Shown here: positions 1 to 10,293 of the stretch, one piece after another | Numbering within the stretch: the first letter of the stretch is position 1 | Layout of the letters: each line of letters begins with the position of its first letter | Assembly: GCF_000275725.1 (NCBI RefSeq) | Contig: NZ_AJTS01000035.1 | Coordinates: 156,910 to 220,909, forward strand | Reading direction: 5' to 3' | Length of the DNA stretch: 64,000 nucleotides | From: Vreelandella stevensii S18214 | Lineage (GTDB): Bacteria > Pseudomonadota > Gammaproteobacteria > Pseudomonadales > Halomonadaceae | The notes under the pieces: generated by a model | The model's database searches: none | What the model saw: only the letters and a program-made list of their open reading frames with translations | What the model was told of the DNA's origin: nothing | Program-made: the position numbers and the translations under genes

Positions 1-106
1 CGTCTGGCCCCTTGCAATTTGCCAGGGGCACCCGCATAAACGGTGTATTCGAAAGCGTGCTAATAAATCAAGCCGCTTGACCATGACCGTTTAAACAGGT
101 GTCACC

Positions 107-1105
107 ATGAGCCAACTTGCCCACACTGCGCTGTCTGTTCTGGACCTGGCGCCCATTCGTCAAGGCGGCAGTGTCGCCGAGACCTTTCAAGACAGCGTGG
201 CCCTGGCCCAGCACACGGAGCGGCTGGGCTACCAGCGCTACTGGCTGGCCGAGCATCACAATATTGCGGGTATCGCCAGCGCTGCCACGGCCGTGCTGAT
301 TGGCCACGTGGCAGGGCAAACGTCCACCATTCGCGTTGGCAGCGGCGGCATCATGCTGCCCAACCACCCTCCACTGGTGGTGGCCGAGCAGTTCGGCACC
401 CTGGAGACGCTCTACCCCGGCCGGATCGACCTGGGGCTGGGCCGTGCCCCTGGCTCGGATGGCGCGACCATGCGTGCCCTGCGGCGGCACGCCCAGTCAG
501 GTGTCGATGACTTTCCAGAACAGCTGGAAGAGCTGCGCCGCTACCTGGGCGAAGCCCAGCCCCAGCAAACCGTCAAGGCCGTGCCGGGCCAGGGCACCCA
601 TGTGCCCATCTGGCTGCTCGGGTCCAGTGGCTACAGCGCCCAATTGGCCGCCAGGCTAGGGCTCCCCTTCGCCTTTGCTGCGCAGTTTGCGCCGGGCTAT
701 CTCTTCGAAGCGCTGCGCCTGTACCGCGACCAATTCCAGCCCTCCGAGCATCTGGCGGAACCCTATGCCATGGTAGGATTACCCGTGATAGCGGCCGACA
801 GCGACGACCTGGCCCACTATCTGGCCACGACTGCCCAGCAGAAGTTTCTCAATTTGATTCGCGGCCGTCCGACGCAGTCACAACCCCCGGTCGATCATCT
901 GGACTGGAGCCCCATGGAGCGCGCCCAGGTCGCCCAGTTTCTTGGCGCGGCCATCATCGGTGGCCCTGAAACGGTCAAGGAGCAGCTGGCCGACTTCCAG
1001 GCACGTACCGAGGCCAACGAGCTGATGATCAACAGTGACTTCTATCAGCACGCGGACCGCCTGCGCAGTTATGAGATCGTCGCGTCAGTCGTCAAGGACG
1101 CCTGA
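107..1105 (+). CDS. LLM-class flavin-dependent oxidoreductase
   Basis: 332 residues, matching the usual length of the bacterial luciferase-like monooxygenase family (YhbW/MsnO8 subgroup). Visible family motifs are the N-terminal [11 protein letters not shown] segment, YWLAEHHN near residue 45, the [16 protein letters not shown] stretch near 80 and [14 protein letters not shown] near 110, which together shape the FMN pocket of the TIM barrel. Members use reduced flavin and oxygen on small organic substrates; nothing here tells the substrate. It is cytoplasmic, with no signal peptide. A weak Shine-Dalgarno (acaggt) precedes the ATG. It stands alone and converges on the broken LysE gene. The family call is secure, the reaction is not. 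Confidence 0.9.
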   Translation: MSQLAHTALSVLDLAPIRQGGSVAETFQDSVALAQHTERLGYQRYWLAEHHNIAGIASAATAVLIGHVAGQTSTIRVGSGGIMLPNHPPLVVAEQFGTLETLYPGRIDLGLGRAPGSDGATMRALRRHAQSGVDDFPEQLEELRRYLGEAQPQQTVKAVPGQGTHVPIWLLGSSGYSAQLAARLGLPFAFAAQFAPGYLFEALRLYRDQFQPSEHLAEPYAMVGLPVIAADSDDLAHYLATTAQQKFLNLIRGRPTQSQPPVDHLDWSPMERAQVAQFLGAAIIGGPETVKEQLADFQARTEANELMINSDFYQHADRLRSYEIVASVVKDA

Positions 1106-1124
1106 CACGTTCACCTGGTGACCT

Positions 1125-1755
1125 TCAGCCTTTGGCAATCAAGAAAGCACCTGCCGCCAGCATCAAGGAACCTGCTGTGCGGTTGGTGCCCTTCTGGGCG
1201 CGTTCGGACTGGAAAAAGCGCCGTGCCGACGAGGCAAACGACGCCACCAGCATCAGCCCCATCATCAAGCCCACTAGGGTAAGCCCAACCACCAGCAGCA
1301 TGTCGCCATGGTTCAGCGTGGTCAGGTCAATGAAGGCGGGTAGAAACGCGATAAAACAGGATGACCTTCGGGTTGGAGGCCGAGATCAGGACCCCTTGGG
1401 TAAGCCCCTTGAGGGCCTCACGAGCGGATGTGGCCGCCACGGGCGTACCGCCTTCCAGGCGCGGGGGCGTGACGCTGGCCGTCCACATTTTCCAGCCCAG
1501 ATAAAACAGGTAAGCCGCGCCCACATAGCGCAACACGGTGAAGGCTTCACCCCAGTTTTCTGCCAAGGCAGCCAGCCCATAGAAGGCCAGCATCAGATAG
1601 ATGACATCACTCACGGTCATGCCCACAGCCAGCGGCCAGCAGGCGCGCACGCCTTGGGACATCCCCTTGGCCAGCAGCGCAAAGATACCGGGGCCAGGAG
1701 TAATGGCGAAGACGAAGATCGCCACGAAATAGGTCAGGGCACTCTCGAGGGTCAT
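1125..1755 (-). pseudogene. LysE-family amino acid exporter, frameshifted
   Basis: Reading leftward from the ATG at 1755 (MTLESALTYF, preceded by ggggag) gives a LysE/RhtB-type membrane exporter with the TPGPGIFALLAKG motif and the SNPKVILFY motif. Just after that motif the frame is lost near 1345-1352 and ends at a TGA. Shifting frame there restores the expected continuation (AFLPAFIDL) and an open C-terminal half with three hydrophobic segments, ending AGAFLIAKG and a stop at 1125. One indel (two bases missing or one extra) therefore separates two intact halves totalling about 210 codons, the family length. It is either a recent pseudogene or a sequencing error; no other damage is seen. Confidence 0.85.
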
Positions 1756-1838
1756 GTGACGGCTCCCCATCTTTCGGTTGACGCTTTCAGGCATCCGCTT
1801 ATGCTAGCGTATGCCATGTCTTGTATGCAGGAATACTC

Positions 1839-2345
1839 ATGCAGCGTTTTGCATTTACCCCGATGACCCGCGACGATTTCGCCCTGTTCTGGCCAACGTT
1901 CCAGAGTATTGTAGCGGCACAGGAAACGTACGCGATAGACCCCGACATCACCTTTGATGATGCCTACCACCTATGGTGTACGCTGCCGCTGCACAGCCTG
2001 GCCGTCAAGGACGAGCAAGGTCAACTGCTGGGGGCTTATTACCTCAAGGCCAATGCCGCAGGCCCCGGCAAGCATGTCTGCAACTGCGGCTATATGGTGA
2101 CACCCCATGCACGCGGCAAAGGCGTGGCCCGCGCCATGTGCGAACACTCTCAGGTACTGGCCGGTGACGCTGGCTTCGAGGCGATGCAGTTCAATGCCGT
2201 CGTGGCCAGCAATCACGTCGCAGTCGCCCTGTGGCAGCGGCTGGGGTTTGCCATTGTCGGCACCGTACCCCAGGCGTTTCGCCATCCGTCGCTGGGACTG
2301 GTGGACACCTACGTCATGCACAAGCGGCTGGTGAAAGATGCCTAG
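1839..2345 (+). CDS. GNAT-family N-acetyltransferase
   Basis: 168 residues from the ATG at 1839, chosen over an upstream in-frame TTG at 1821 because caggaat lies at the right distance before it. The fold is shown by the central strand YMVTPHARGKGVARAMCEHSQ, which carries the acetyl-CoA pyrophosphate loop (R-G-K-G-V-A), followed by an FNAVVASNHVAVALWQRLGF helix typical of GNAT enzymes. Such proteins transfer acetyl from acetyl-CoA to an amine in the cytoplasm; the acceptor cannot be read from sequence. It is monocistronic and converges on the PilZ/HD-GYP gene 19 bp away. Confidence 0.85.
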   Translation: MQRFAFTPMTRDDFALFWPTFQSIVAAQETYAIDPDITFDDAYHLWCTLPLHSLAVKDEQGQLLGAYYLKANAAGPGKHVCNCGYMVTPHARGKGVARAMCEHSQVLAGDAGFEAMQFNAVVASNHVAVALWQRLGFAIVGTVPQAFRHPSLGLVDTYVMHKRLVKDA

Positions 2346-2364
2346 TACAACTTCGGGTGGATGC

Positions 2365-4095
2365 TTACGATTTGAGCTCTATCCCGTATTCACGGGGGTG
2401 AACCACGCCTTCCAGCTTGCCTATTTGCAGCATGTCCTCCTTCCCCATCACGGTATGCATATTGGTATCGGGGAAACGCAGGTTCTTGACGACCTGAACC
2501 TGGGTGGGCATACCTTTGCCATCGATGTCCATGATCCACGCCAGAAAGCCCCCCGAGAACTTCGCCAGACTGCCGATGGGATACAGGCCGTAGGCCTGAA
2601 TATACTCCACCAGAATGGTTTTATCGTACGCCCTGTCCGCTTCATAAATCATGCGATAGGCGTCCAGAGGCGTTCTGGGCGGTATGCCATTGCGACCGTG
2701 GGTCAGTTTGTTGACGGCCTTGATGACACTGAGCAGGCGAATCAACTCGGATAACTGATCGCCGCGTTTACCCTTCGGGTAGCCGGAACCATCCAGACGC
2801 TCGTTGGCATTGTCGATAATCTCCTGACACACCGGACTGGGGCTCCAGTCGAGCTCCATGAGCCTCTGGCGCAGTGCCGACACATGCCCGCGCAGAATCT
2901 CCTTCTGTACAGGATTCATGTGTACTTTCAACGAGGGCAACTGAGGCCCCACCAATAGCGGCTTGCCCATGTCATGTATCAAAGTGCCCAGCATCGCTTC
3001 GCGAATCTGGGGGTCATAAGGGTCTCTGGTCAACAGCATATCGGCCAACTGGCAAGCCGCTTGTACCGCATGGCGCACCCATTCGGGTTCATCTCTCAAA
3101 CAGGCAAGCGCAAACATCAGAGCCTTGCGGTCCAACTCGATCAGATAACGCAGGGTGTCAACGCAGTCGTAAAGCACCTCACCGGGGAATGCATCATGCG
3201 TCTTGGTATACATCAGCCCCACCTGCATATGATGCGATACGTCGAGCACGCCTTTTTCCATGGGCGTCTGGCGTGAGCGTTTGTCTCGCTCCAGGGCCTC
3301 ACGCTGCTGAATTTTCTTCTCTTTGGCACCGGCAATGAACAGCGTCGAATGGTAATCCATCTTGTCGTTTGCCCCTGTGCGGTAACCAGCTTCGTGTTCG
3401 GCTTCGGTCACGTATCGAAACAAGGCCTCCGACTGGGCTGCCGAAAGCCGCACGAATTGAATCCCTATCGCCGCATGGCCATGATGCCCAAAAGGGCGAA
3501 TGTGACGAACACACCCTTCTGCAAAAAAACTTTCGCCATTGGGAAACTCGAGGGTGACACCAGGAATCTCCTGATCGACGCTCAACGCCAGACAATCCGT
3601 CAGACGCGTATCGACCAGACACCCGCCCACCGACAGGTTGCGCACACGCCCATCGATACTGAGCTGATGGGGATAAACTTCGAGATTGACGCGCGCCTGC
3701 ATGCCCAGAATGAACGGTATGCGCATGGCACCTCGGTGATCATGAATGAACACCGACTCAGGTAGCTGGCACTCGAAACGGTAATGAGCTCGATCGGTCT
3801 TGAGCAACTTGGCAGCCACATTGGAGAGGCTGTAGGCCTCGCGTTCCAGCAGGTACTGCCCTTTCACGGCTTCGATATCGAGATTGACACAGCCCTGCCC
3901 AAGATAGCGCTCGATATGCTGGCCTGCGTACTCGGCTTCCAGCACCAATCTTCCCGTCAGGAGATCCAATTCCGAGACGGCGGCGATCAGGGGGTTCGGC
4001 ATGTCATCAGCGTGAATGGAGAGCTCATGGGTATGCTGGAGCAAGGCGCGAATGACCTTGGCAGAAGGAAACTCATAACGACTTTGGAGCAGCAT
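2365..4095 (-). CDS. PilZ domain plus HD-GYP c-di-GMP protein
   Basis: 576 residues from the ATG at 4095, preferred to an upstream in-frame ATG at 4128 because gagg lies at Shine-Dalgarno distance. Residues 1-125 look like a YcgR-type N-terminal domain. A PilZ domain follows (about 125-230) with the DGRVRNLSVGGCLVD motif for c-di-GMP binding, although the upstream RxxxR is not clear. The C-terminal part (about 330-530) carries HD-GYP hallmarks: TLIHDMGKP (HD) and RLDGSGYPKG (GYP). HD-GYP enzymes hydrolyse c-di-GMP to GMP, so binding and degradation appear joined in one soluble protein. It is divergent from the chemoreceptor genes. PilZ and HD-GYP calls are strong; activity is inferred. Confidence 0.87.
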   Translation of the reverse strand: MLLQSRYEFPSAKVIRALLQHTHELSIHADDMPNPLIAAVSELDLLTGRLVLEAEYAGQHIERYLGQGCVNLDIEAVKGQYLLEREAYSLSNVAAKLLKTDRAHYRFECQLPESVFIHDHRGAMRIPFILGMQARVNLEVYPHQLSIDGRVRNLSVGGCLVDTRLTDCLALSVDQEIPGVTLEFPNGESFFAEGCVRHIRPFGHHGHAAIGIQFVRLSAAQSEALFRYVTEAEHEAGYRTGANDKMDYHSTLFIAGAKEKKIQQREALERDKRSRQTPMEKGVLDVSHHMQVGLMYTKTHDAFPGEVLYDCVDTLRYLIELDRKALMFALACLRDEPEWVRHAVQAACQLADMLLTRDPYDPQIREAMLGTLIHDMGKPLLVGPQLPSLKVHMNPVQKEILRGHVSALRQRLMELDWSPSPVCQEIIDNANERLDGSGYPKGKRGDQLSELIRLLSVIKAVNKLTHGRNGIPPRTPLDAYRMIYEADRAYDKTILVEYIQAYGLYPIGSLAKFSGGFLAWIMDIDGKGMPTQVQVVKNLRFPDTNMHTVMGKEDMLQIGKLEGVVHPREYGIELKS

Positions 4096-4285
4096 GGGAC
4101 ACCTCGATTGTTTGGGAGGTTTTTCCATTTAAGCAGCCACCCGAAATCATACCGCCAACCTATTGTTTTTATTAAATGATCGCACCATATCCAGGACACT
4201 TCCCAAGGAGCGGGATGACACAATTTTTCACACGGAAGGCTTACTAGTTAGCGTAGGCCAGGTAATGGAAAACAACACGAAACGT

Positions 4286-4360
4286 TTGAGACCCTGGGCG
4301 CAATGACATTGGCCAGCGATGCGTGATCTGCATTGGCGACAGCAACCACCAGGGTCTCAA
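4286..4360. repeat. 12-bp perfect inverted repeat with ~50-nt loop
   Basis: The 443-bp gap between the PilZ/HD-GYP gene and the first chemoreceptor holds a perfect 12-bp inverted repeat: TTGAGACCCTGG at 4286-4297 and its complement at 4349-4360. The 51-nt interior contains two direct copies of ATTGGC. No T-run follows either arm, so it is not a simple terminator. It could be a structured RNA leader, a cruciform or an operator pair. The rest of the gap is AT-rich and presumably holds the divergent promoters; no clear sigma-28 motif was found. Confidence 0.6.
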
Positions 4361-4538
4361 GAACAATAACCTTTAAAAATTACCAAAAGAAACAAAAACC
4401 GCGATAGACAGCCACCTATAGTTTTCAAACGTTTAACACAAGCATTTAAATTTACATAAGAACAAACAAGTCTACTGCTATCTTGAGACTACCCATATTA
4501 ACGTCACTTCAGGCGTTGGGGCACAAAAGGAGAGGGAC

Positions 4539-6209
4539 ATGCAAAACCTATCGGTCAAACGATTGATCTCAGGTGCGCTGGTGGCACTACTCGCCATGCT
4601 GTTACTGGTCGGTGGCCTGGGCTATAAGGGAGAGCGAGAGGCCGCCTTCAGTCTCGAAGAAATCAATCAAATCAGTGCTCAACAGTCCAGCGCGGCGGCA
4701 CGAGCAGAAGCCAACCTGATGGAGATGCGCGTTCGCCTGGAGCGCCTGTCGCAACACTACGCCAATGGCCTGGAAGACCGCGTAGAGACGGCTCTGGGCC
4801 ATGCCCGAGAGAGTCTGGTCATTGCAGATGCGCGGATGGAAGGACTGAATAACGTTACCACGACTCCAGGTACAGAGCGTTATTCCTATTTAACCGCTAT
4901 TAATGAAGCTTACAATAATCTCACGTCCCCCCAGTTCAGAAGCCATCTTGCCAACGGCAACTACAGCGAGCTAATTAATTACAAGGAAGCCGTCAACGAT
5001 GGGTTCGTGGCGTTTGGAAATGCTGTCAGCGATTTCAACCACTATGCGCTCGACCGAGGCGCCGAAGTTACCAGCAAAACATTAAGAGATAGTCAAATCC
5101 TGGGCGTGACCGTCGCCGTCTTAGCGCTGCTTGCACTGGGCATCTACGTCGTGATGCAGATGACTATCAACCGTCAACTGGTATCACCCTTACAGCGGGC
5201 CGTGCAGATTTGTGAAAACATTGCCAAGGGCGACCTGACCAGCCATATCGAAGCCCGCGGGCGCAATGAGATGGGCCGCCTGTATAGCGCCATGGACGAC
5301 ATGCAGGAGCGTCTGGAAGAGATGATTGGCACGCTGAACCAGAGCAGTTCCGCCGTGGCCAGCAGTTCACAGCAAATTGCCAGTGGCAGTCAGGACCTGG
5401 CGTCACGCACCGAGCAGCAGGCGGCGGCACTCCAGCAAACCGCCGCCAGCATGGACGAGATCTCTTCCATCGTGCGCCAGAATGCCGACACCGCCAGCCA
5501 GGCGGAGCTGTTGACCCAGGACGCATCACGCAAAGCCGAAACGGGCCAGCATAAATCGCAGCAAACCAGCCAGTTGATGCATGGGCTGGAAGAAAGCTCC
5601 AAACGGGTCAATGAAATCATTCAAGTGATCGACTCCATCGCCTTCCAGACCAATATCCTGGCGTTGAATGCCTCCGTGGAAGCAGCCCGTGCAGGCGAAC
5701 ATGGTCGTGGCTTTGCCGTCGTGGCCAGCGAAGTGCGCTCGCTGGCCACCAAAACCTCCAACTCCTCGAAAGAAATTCGCACCATGATCGAGGACATCTC
5801 CCAGCGTATCGTGGAAGGGGCCAACCAGGCCCAGGAAAGTGGCGAAAGCATGGAGGAAATCAACCAGGCGATTCTGCGCGTCACCGACATGATGCAGGAG
5901 CTGGCCCTCTCGGCCAAGGAGCAGGAAGCCGGCATCAGCCAGATCAGCACCGCCGTCTCGCAGATGGATTCCGCCACTCAGGAGAACGTCTCTCTGGTAG
6001 AAGAGACCAGCACTGCCTCCGCCTCATTGCAGGACGAAGCCTCACGACTGGCCGAGCTGGTCAGCGAGTTCAAACTCAAACGCGCCAGCGAGCACCACGC
6101 CAACACCGGACTCCCGCTGTCGGTACAGCGAACGTTTCAGATACCACCAACGCCCGCCCCTGCATATCCTGCGACGCGCACAGACACCGCTGAGTGGGCA
6201 GCCTTCTAG
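4539..6209 (+). CDS. Methyl-accepting chemotaxis protein 1
   Basis: 556 residues. A short cytoplasmic start is followed by TM1 (about 9-28), a periplasmic four-helix-bundle (TarH-like) sensor to about residue 187, TM2 (about 188-208), a HAMP domain (to about 262) and a long coiled-coil signalling domain. The hairpin tip carries the conserved [18 protein letters not shown] segment. The last five residues, EWAAF, match the xWxxF CheR/CheB tethering pentapeptide of high-abundance receptors. The RBS (aaaggagaggg) is strong. It is the first of three tandem paralogues whose signalling halves are almost identical while the sensors diverge. The ligand is unknown. Confidence 0.95.
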   Translation: MQNLSVKRLISGALVALLAMLLLVGGLGYKGEREAAFSLEEINQISAQQSSAAARAEANLMEMRVRLERLSQHYANGLEDRVETALGHARESLVIADARMEGLNNVTTTPGTERYSYLTAINEAYNNLTSPQFRSHLANGNYSELINYKEAVNDGFVAFGNAVSDFNHYALDRGAEVTSKTLRDSQILGVTVAVLALLALGIYVVMQMTINRQLVSPLQRAVQICENIAKGDLTSHIEARGRNEMGRLYSAMDDMQERLEEMIGTLNQSSSAVASSSQQIASGSQDLASRTEQQAAALQQTAASMDEISSIVRQNADTASQAELLTQDASRKAETGQHKSQQTSQLMHGLEESSKRVNEIIQVIDSIAFQTNILALNASVEAARAGEHGRGFAVVASEVRSLATKTSNSSKEIRTMIEDISQRIVEGANQAQESGESMEEINQAILRVTDMMQELALSAKEQEAGISQISTAVSQMDSATQENVSLVEETSTASASLQDEASRLAELVSEFKLKRASEHHANTGLPLSVQRTFQIPPTPAPAYPATRTDTAEWAAF

Positions 6210-6259
6210 CCTTAGCTTATTGGGTTTTCTCACTTTTTGATGGTTTTTAGTGGGTATCA

Positions 6260-6287
6260 AGAGAGCCCGACAAGGGCTCTCTTTCTG
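6260..6287 (+). terminator. Intrinsic terminator after chemoreceptor 1
   Basis: AGAGAGCCC, a 5-nt loop (gacaa), and GGGCTCTCT followed by TTCT. It separates the first chemoreceptor transcript from the next gene. Confidence 0.8.
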
Positions 6288-6567
6288 ATATTCGAAAGTT
6301 AACACCAAGGTTCGGATGAAACAAAAAGCTACATGGAGCATCCATGCCAAACAAATAAAACACAAAAACAAAATAAATTTAAAAAATAATAACCGAATTA
6401 TAACCCATAAAACAGACAATCATACACGCAAAAAAACATAACCAGTTAAATCAACACACAGCTATTGGCTAATTTTTTTTAACAATTGATTTAACAGAAA
6501 ATTGTTAACCTCCAAGGTTCCTGTAAATATGCCAACCCAGGTGTATGGGAAGTAATGGAGGCTTTCG
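6288..6567. other. AT-rich intergenic region before chemoreceptor 2
   Basis: About 280 bp, markedly richer in A and T than the flanking genes, with long A and T runs. It presumably contains the promoter of the second chemoreceptor. No sigma-28 (TAAA/GCCGATAA) pair, small ORF or repeat could be supported by eye. The low GC could favour nucleoid-protein binding, which is inference only. Confidence 0.4.
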
Positions 6568-8226
6568 ATGAAGAGTATATCCGTCAAGAAAATGATAGCG
6601 ACTGCGCTATTGGTGTTACTCGGTATGATTGTGCTACTAGGCGGCATGGGAATTAAAGAAGAACGAGAAGCCGCACAAACAATAGATGAAATCAATCAAA
6701 TCAGCGCTCAGCAGGCGAGCGCTGCCAATCGGGCAGAAACCAACCTGATGGAAGTACGTGTTCGCCTGGAGAGGATGGTACAACACCACCGTAATCTCAG
6801 ACACGAAGGAGCCGAACGGGCAACGCGAGAAGCTCTCGACAGTCTTGCGAGAGCGGATGCGCGCATTGAATCACTAGGCAATATCGCCCTGGTCGAAGGC
6901 TCGGAGCGGCGTTTGCTGATCGATAATATCCTGAATGCCTATCACGCAGTGATCACTGATACGTTACGCAACGACCTACACAATCGCCAACTCGAAGCCA
7001 TCGAGGAGCAACTGGACCCTATCAACCAAAGATTCTCATCGTTTAGCGATGCCATCGAAGCCTTCAATCGCTACGCTCTTGACAGAGGGAATCAAGTACA
7101 CGCCAATGCTGTTCGTGATGGGCAAATTTTTTCAATAGTGGTAGGTACGCTATTGCTGTTCGCCATTGGCTTATATATCGCCATGCAGGTAACGCTGAAC
7201 CGACTGCTGATCAACCCGCTACAAAGAGCGGTCCAGATCTGTGAAAACATCGCCAAAGGCGACCTGACCAGCCATATCGAAGCCCGGGGGCGCAATGAGA
7301 TCGGCCGACTATATAGCGCCATGGACGACATGCAGGAGCGTCTGGAAGAGATGATTGGCACCCTGAACCAGAGCAGTTCCGCCGTGGCCAGCAGTTCACA
7401 GCAAATTGCCAGCGGCAGTCAGGACCTGGCATCACGCACCGAGCAGCAGGCGGCCGCCTTGCAACAAACCGCCGCCAGCATGGACGAAATTTCCTCCATC
7501 GTGCGCCAGAACGCCGACACCGCCAGCCAGGCCGAGCTGCTAACGCAGGATGCCTCCAAAAAGGCCGAGACGGGCCAGGTCAAATCGCAGCAGACCAGTC
7601 AGTTGATGAACGGTCTGGAGGAGAGCTCACAGCGTGTCAACGAGATCATTCAGGTCATCGACTCTATTGCCTTCCAGACCAATATCCTGGCGCTGAACGC
7701 CTCCGTGGAAGCGGCGCGCGCAGGTGAACATGGCCGGGGCTTTGCGGTGGTGGCCAGTGAGGTACGTTCGCTGGCCACCAAAACCTCCAACTCCTCGAAA
7801 GAAATTCGTACCATGATCGAGGATATCTCCCAGCGTATCGCCGAGGGGGCAAGCCAAGCTCAGCAAAGTGGCGAAAGCATGGAGGAGATCAATCAGGCGA
7901 TTGTGCGCGTCACCGACATGATGCAGGAATTGGCCTTGGCAGCCAAAGAGCAGGAATCGGGCATTAGCCAAATCAGTACCGCCGTTTCACAAATGGACTC
8001 TGCTACTCAAGAGAACGTTTCACTGGTAGAAGAAACCAGCACTGCTTCCGCCTCATTGCAGGACGAAGCCTCACGACTGGCCGAGCTGGTCAGCGAGTTC
8101 AAGCTAAAGCGCATGGGCGAAAGCCGCGACACCAGCGGGCTTTCTCTGCCGGTACAACAAACCGCCAAGCCTTCACAGGCACCACCTGCTCACCGTTCAA
8201 ACTTGCCGGAATGGGAAGCATTCTAA
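6568..8226 (+). CDS. Methyl-accepting chemotaxis protein 2
   Basis: 552 residues with the same plan as its left neighbour: TM1 (about 9-28), a four-helix periplasmic sensor, TM2 (about 185-205), HAMP and a signalling hairpin with the [18 protein letters not shown] tip. The C-terminus EWEAF is a CheR-binding pentapeptide. From the HAMP domain onward protein and DNA are almost identical to receptor 1, while the sensor shares only scattered positions such as [14 protein letters not shown] against [14 protein letters not shown]. This suggests tandem duplication with the sensor diverging. The start ATG follows aatggag. It would signal through CheW/CheA, whose genes are not in the window. Confidence 0.95.
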   Translation: MKSISVKKMIATALLVLLGMIVLLGGMGIKEEREAAQTIDEINQISAQQASAANRAETNLMEVRVRLERMVQHHRNLRHEGAERATREALDSLARADARIESLGNIALVEGSERRLLIDNILNAYHAVITDTLRNDLHNRQLEAIEEQLDPINQRFSSFSDAIEAFNRYALDRGNQVHANAVRDGQIFSIVVGTLLLFAIGLYIAMQVTLNRLLINPLQRAVQICENIAKGDLTSHIEARGRNEIGRLYSAMDDMQERLEEMIGTLNQSSSAVASSSQQIASGSQDLASRTEQQAAALQQTAASMDEISSIVRQNADTASQAELLTQDASKKAETGQVKSQQTSQLMNGLEESSQRVNEIIQVIDSIAFQTNILALNASVEAARAGEHGRGFAVVASEVRSLATKTSNSSKEIRTMIEDISQRIAEGASQAQQSGESMEEINQAIVRVTDMMQELALAAKEQESGISQISTAVSQMDSATQENVSLVEETSTASASLQDEASRLAELVSEFKLKRMGESRDTSGLSLPVQQTAKPSQAPPAHRSNLPEWEAF

Positions 8227-8255
8227 CAGCGACATTAAAGTATCGATTTATAATT

Positions 8256-8287
8256 CAGGAGAGCCTCACATGGCTCTCTTTTTATTT
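8256..8287 (+). terminator. Intrinsic terminator after chemoreceptor 2
   Basis: GAGAGCC, a 6-nt loop, GGCTCTC, then TTTTTATTTT. It lies about 30 bp after the stop codon, in an AT-rich spacer. Confidence 0.85.
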
Positions 8288-8405
8288 TAATTTAATCAAC
8301 CTCAACCTCTTTACTATCAACACAACAAACTCTAAAGTCACGCCCCCGCATAATAACAACAAAATCTATACAAACCTGACCAAGCTACTACCTTAGGGAA
8401 AAGAA

Positions 8406-9063
8406 ATGATCAAAAACATGACCGTCAAATTTGCCATGGCGGGGGCCTTGGCTTCGCTACTCATTGCCTTATTAATTATCGCCACGGCAGGAATTATTGG
8501 TGAGCGAAGTGCCATACGCAACTTGAACTATGTAAATGAAATTGCGGCCCATCAAATTACTTATATAAACCGCACCGAAGTCAACCTGATGGAAATACGT
8601 ATTCGCCTGGCCCGCTTTGGTGAGTACTCACGTACTGGAGACAGCCAGGCTGCTCAAGAGTCATTGCGCTTGGCCCAAAATGCGCTGGCCTTGGCTGACA
8701 CTCGCCTCAATGAGCTACTGAGCAACGAGATCCCCACCGACGATCCTCGCAATACCTTATTAAGCTCATTTGAAAGTTTATTTCATCAGATTCTTAACAC
8801 TGACTTCAGGAACGATTTGAATAGTGGAAATATCAATGCCCTTACGGAGCATCGAGACCGTATCAATCAACAGTTCGATGCCATCACTGAAACAGTCCGC
8901 CTATTTAACGACTTGGCCCAAAACACAGCGAATGAGCTGATTACAACGACAGAACGCTTCAGCCTGTTCATTACCGTGCTGAGCAGTATTCTTATCCTAC
9001 TGGCTATTATGATTTACATCGCGATCCAGATAGGCCTGAATAAACTGGTCGTTGGTCCCCTAA
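8406..9063 (+). pseudogene. Chemoreceptor 3, 5' part (split by IS)
   Basis: The first 219 codons of a third chemoreceptor: TM1 (about 9-30), a four-helix sensor with NRTEVNLMEIRIRLARF, TM2 (about 185-208) and the start of HAMP (LNKLVVGPL). The frame then runs into the insertion sequence and ends at a TAG at 9099-9101 after a few foreign residues. Removing the element and one CTAA copy rejoins codon CTA to AAG in frame, giving about 558 codons, equal to the two paralogues. The product as it stands would be a membrane-anchored sensor without a signalling domain. Confidence 0.93.
9060..9063. repeat. CTAA target-site duplication, left copy
   Basis: The four bases directly before the left inverted repeat of the insertion sequence. 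The same four bases follow the right end at 10294-10297. Confidence 0.93.
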
Positions 9064-10293
9064 GGAAACGCTGCATAAATCCCGTCGGAGCTGCCTCATA
9101 GCCACCGACGAGGTAAAATCTGACCTGTCGTCCAACACCCGCTGACAGAGCCACTCCGATGAAACAGATCTCATTCGCCCAGGCTGAGCACCAGAACAAG
9201 AAGAAGGTCACCCGCCGCGAGCGGTTTCTTGCCAGGATGGAGAAGCTGGTGCCGTGGCAACGGCTGATCGCAGCACTGTCGCCGTCCTACTTCCCGAATT
9301 CAGCGGGCAAGCGAGGCCGACCACCCATTGGCCTGGAGCGCATGCTGCGCATTTACTTTCTGCAGCAGTGGTATGCCCTGGCCGATGAAGCGCTGGAGGA
9401 TGCCATCTACGACAGCCAGGCCATGCGTGACTTCATCGGTATCGATCTGGCCATCGAGAGTGTGCCGGATGCGACCACGCTGCTGCGCTTCCGTCACCTG
9501 CTGGAGCAGCATGCCCTGACCCAGCGGATCTTCGAGGAAATCAACGCCCACCTGGCCGAGCAGGGCCTGTTCATGCGCGAGGGCACCATCGTCGACGCCA
9601 CCATTGTGGCGGCGGCCCCCTCCACCAGGAACAAGGCCAGGCAGCGCGATCCGGAGATGAAGCAGACCCGGAAGGGCAAGCAGTATTACTTCGGTATGAA
9701 GGCCCATATCGGTGTCGATGCGGTCACCGGACTGACCCACAGTGTCGCCGCCACGTCGGCCAACGTCGCCGATGTCACCATGACCGGCGCTCTGGTCCGG
9801 GAGGATGACAAGCGGGTATACGGCGACGCGGGCTACACCGGCATGTGGAAGTACCTGGACGAAGAGAAGGATGCCCCGGACTCCCGCTGCTGTGTTGCCG
9901 CCAAGCGCGGCCCCATCAAGAAGATGGAAGACAGTCCCATGAAAGCGCTGCTGCTGGAATTCGAGAAGGCCAAGGCCAGCATCCGCGCCAAGGTCGAGCA
10001 CCCGTTTCATGTCATCAAGAACCTCTTCGGCTACCGGAAGGTGCGCTACAAGGGGCTGGCCAGGAACCAGGCGCAGCTGTTCACCCTGTTCGCCCTCGGC
10101 AATTTGGTGCTGGCTGGACGATGCCAGGGCCATGCTGACGGGGCCAGTGTGTCTTGAATCTGGCCTGGCAGCTGGATAACCAGGCTGCCAGGGTAAAAAG
10201 GCTACCTTCCGTGGCCAGAAAGTGACCGTTGACGCGGTGAATATGCCGCCCTGAGTGCTTTAGCCGCTCAGAGACGAATTGATCAGCGGTTCC
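9064..10293 (+). mobile_element. IS5-family insertion sequence, complete (1230 bp)
   Basis: Bounded by imperfect terminal inverted repeats: left end ggaaacgctgcataaat, and the complement of the right end ggaaccgctgatcaatt. The flanking direct repeat CTAA (9060-9063 and 10294-10297) fits the 4-bp CTAR target of IS5-type elements. It carries one intact transposase gene. Excision of the element plus one CTAA restores the interrupted chemoreceptor frame exactly, so ends and target site are well defined and the insertion looks recent. Confidence 0.95.
9159..10157 (+). CDS. IS5-family DDE transposase
   Basis: 332 residues, full length for IS5-subgroup transposases. Residues 1-110 hold the usual N-terminal region with GLERMLRIYFLQQWY. 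The catalytic triad is visible: first D in IVDATIV (about residue 147), second D in YGDAGYTG (about 227), and E in AKVEHPFHVIKNLFGYRK, which with the flanking Y, R and K forms the Y-2-R-3-E-6-K signature. No frameshift or early stop was seen, so it is probably active. Its DNA is GC-rich and even, unlike the AT-rich spacers of the chemoreceptor cluster. Confidence 0.96.
   Translation: MKQISFAQAEHQNKKKVTRRERFLARMEKLVPWQRLIAALSPSYFPNSAGKRGRPPIGLERMLRIYFLQQWYALADEALEDAIYDSQAMRDFIGIDLAIESVPDATTLLRFRHLLEQHALTQRIFEEINAHLAEQGLFMREGTIVDATIVAAAPSTRNKARQRDPEMKQTRKGKQYYFGMKAHIGVDAVTGLTHSVAATSANVADVTMTGALVREDDKRVYGDAGYTGMWKYLDEEKDAPDSRCCVAAKRGPIKKMEDSPMKALLLEFEKAKASIRAKVEHPFHVIKNLFGYRKVRYKGLARNQAQLFTLFALGNLVLAGRCQGHADGASVS

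Noticed and set aside
6-29. GCCCCT/AGGGGC inverted repeat at the left edge
   Set aside because: Short stem, 12-nt loop, no T-run, and the upstream gene is outside the window; could be chance.
1132-1866. 244-codon plus-strand frame opposite the LysE-type gene
   Set aside because: Antisense shadow: the minus strand encodes a recognisable LysE family protein in two joined frames.
4129-8405. Sigma-28 promoters before the chemoreceptor genes
   Set aside because: TAAA-like and GCGAT-like pieces were seen near 4370-4410, but spacing is far from the consensus.
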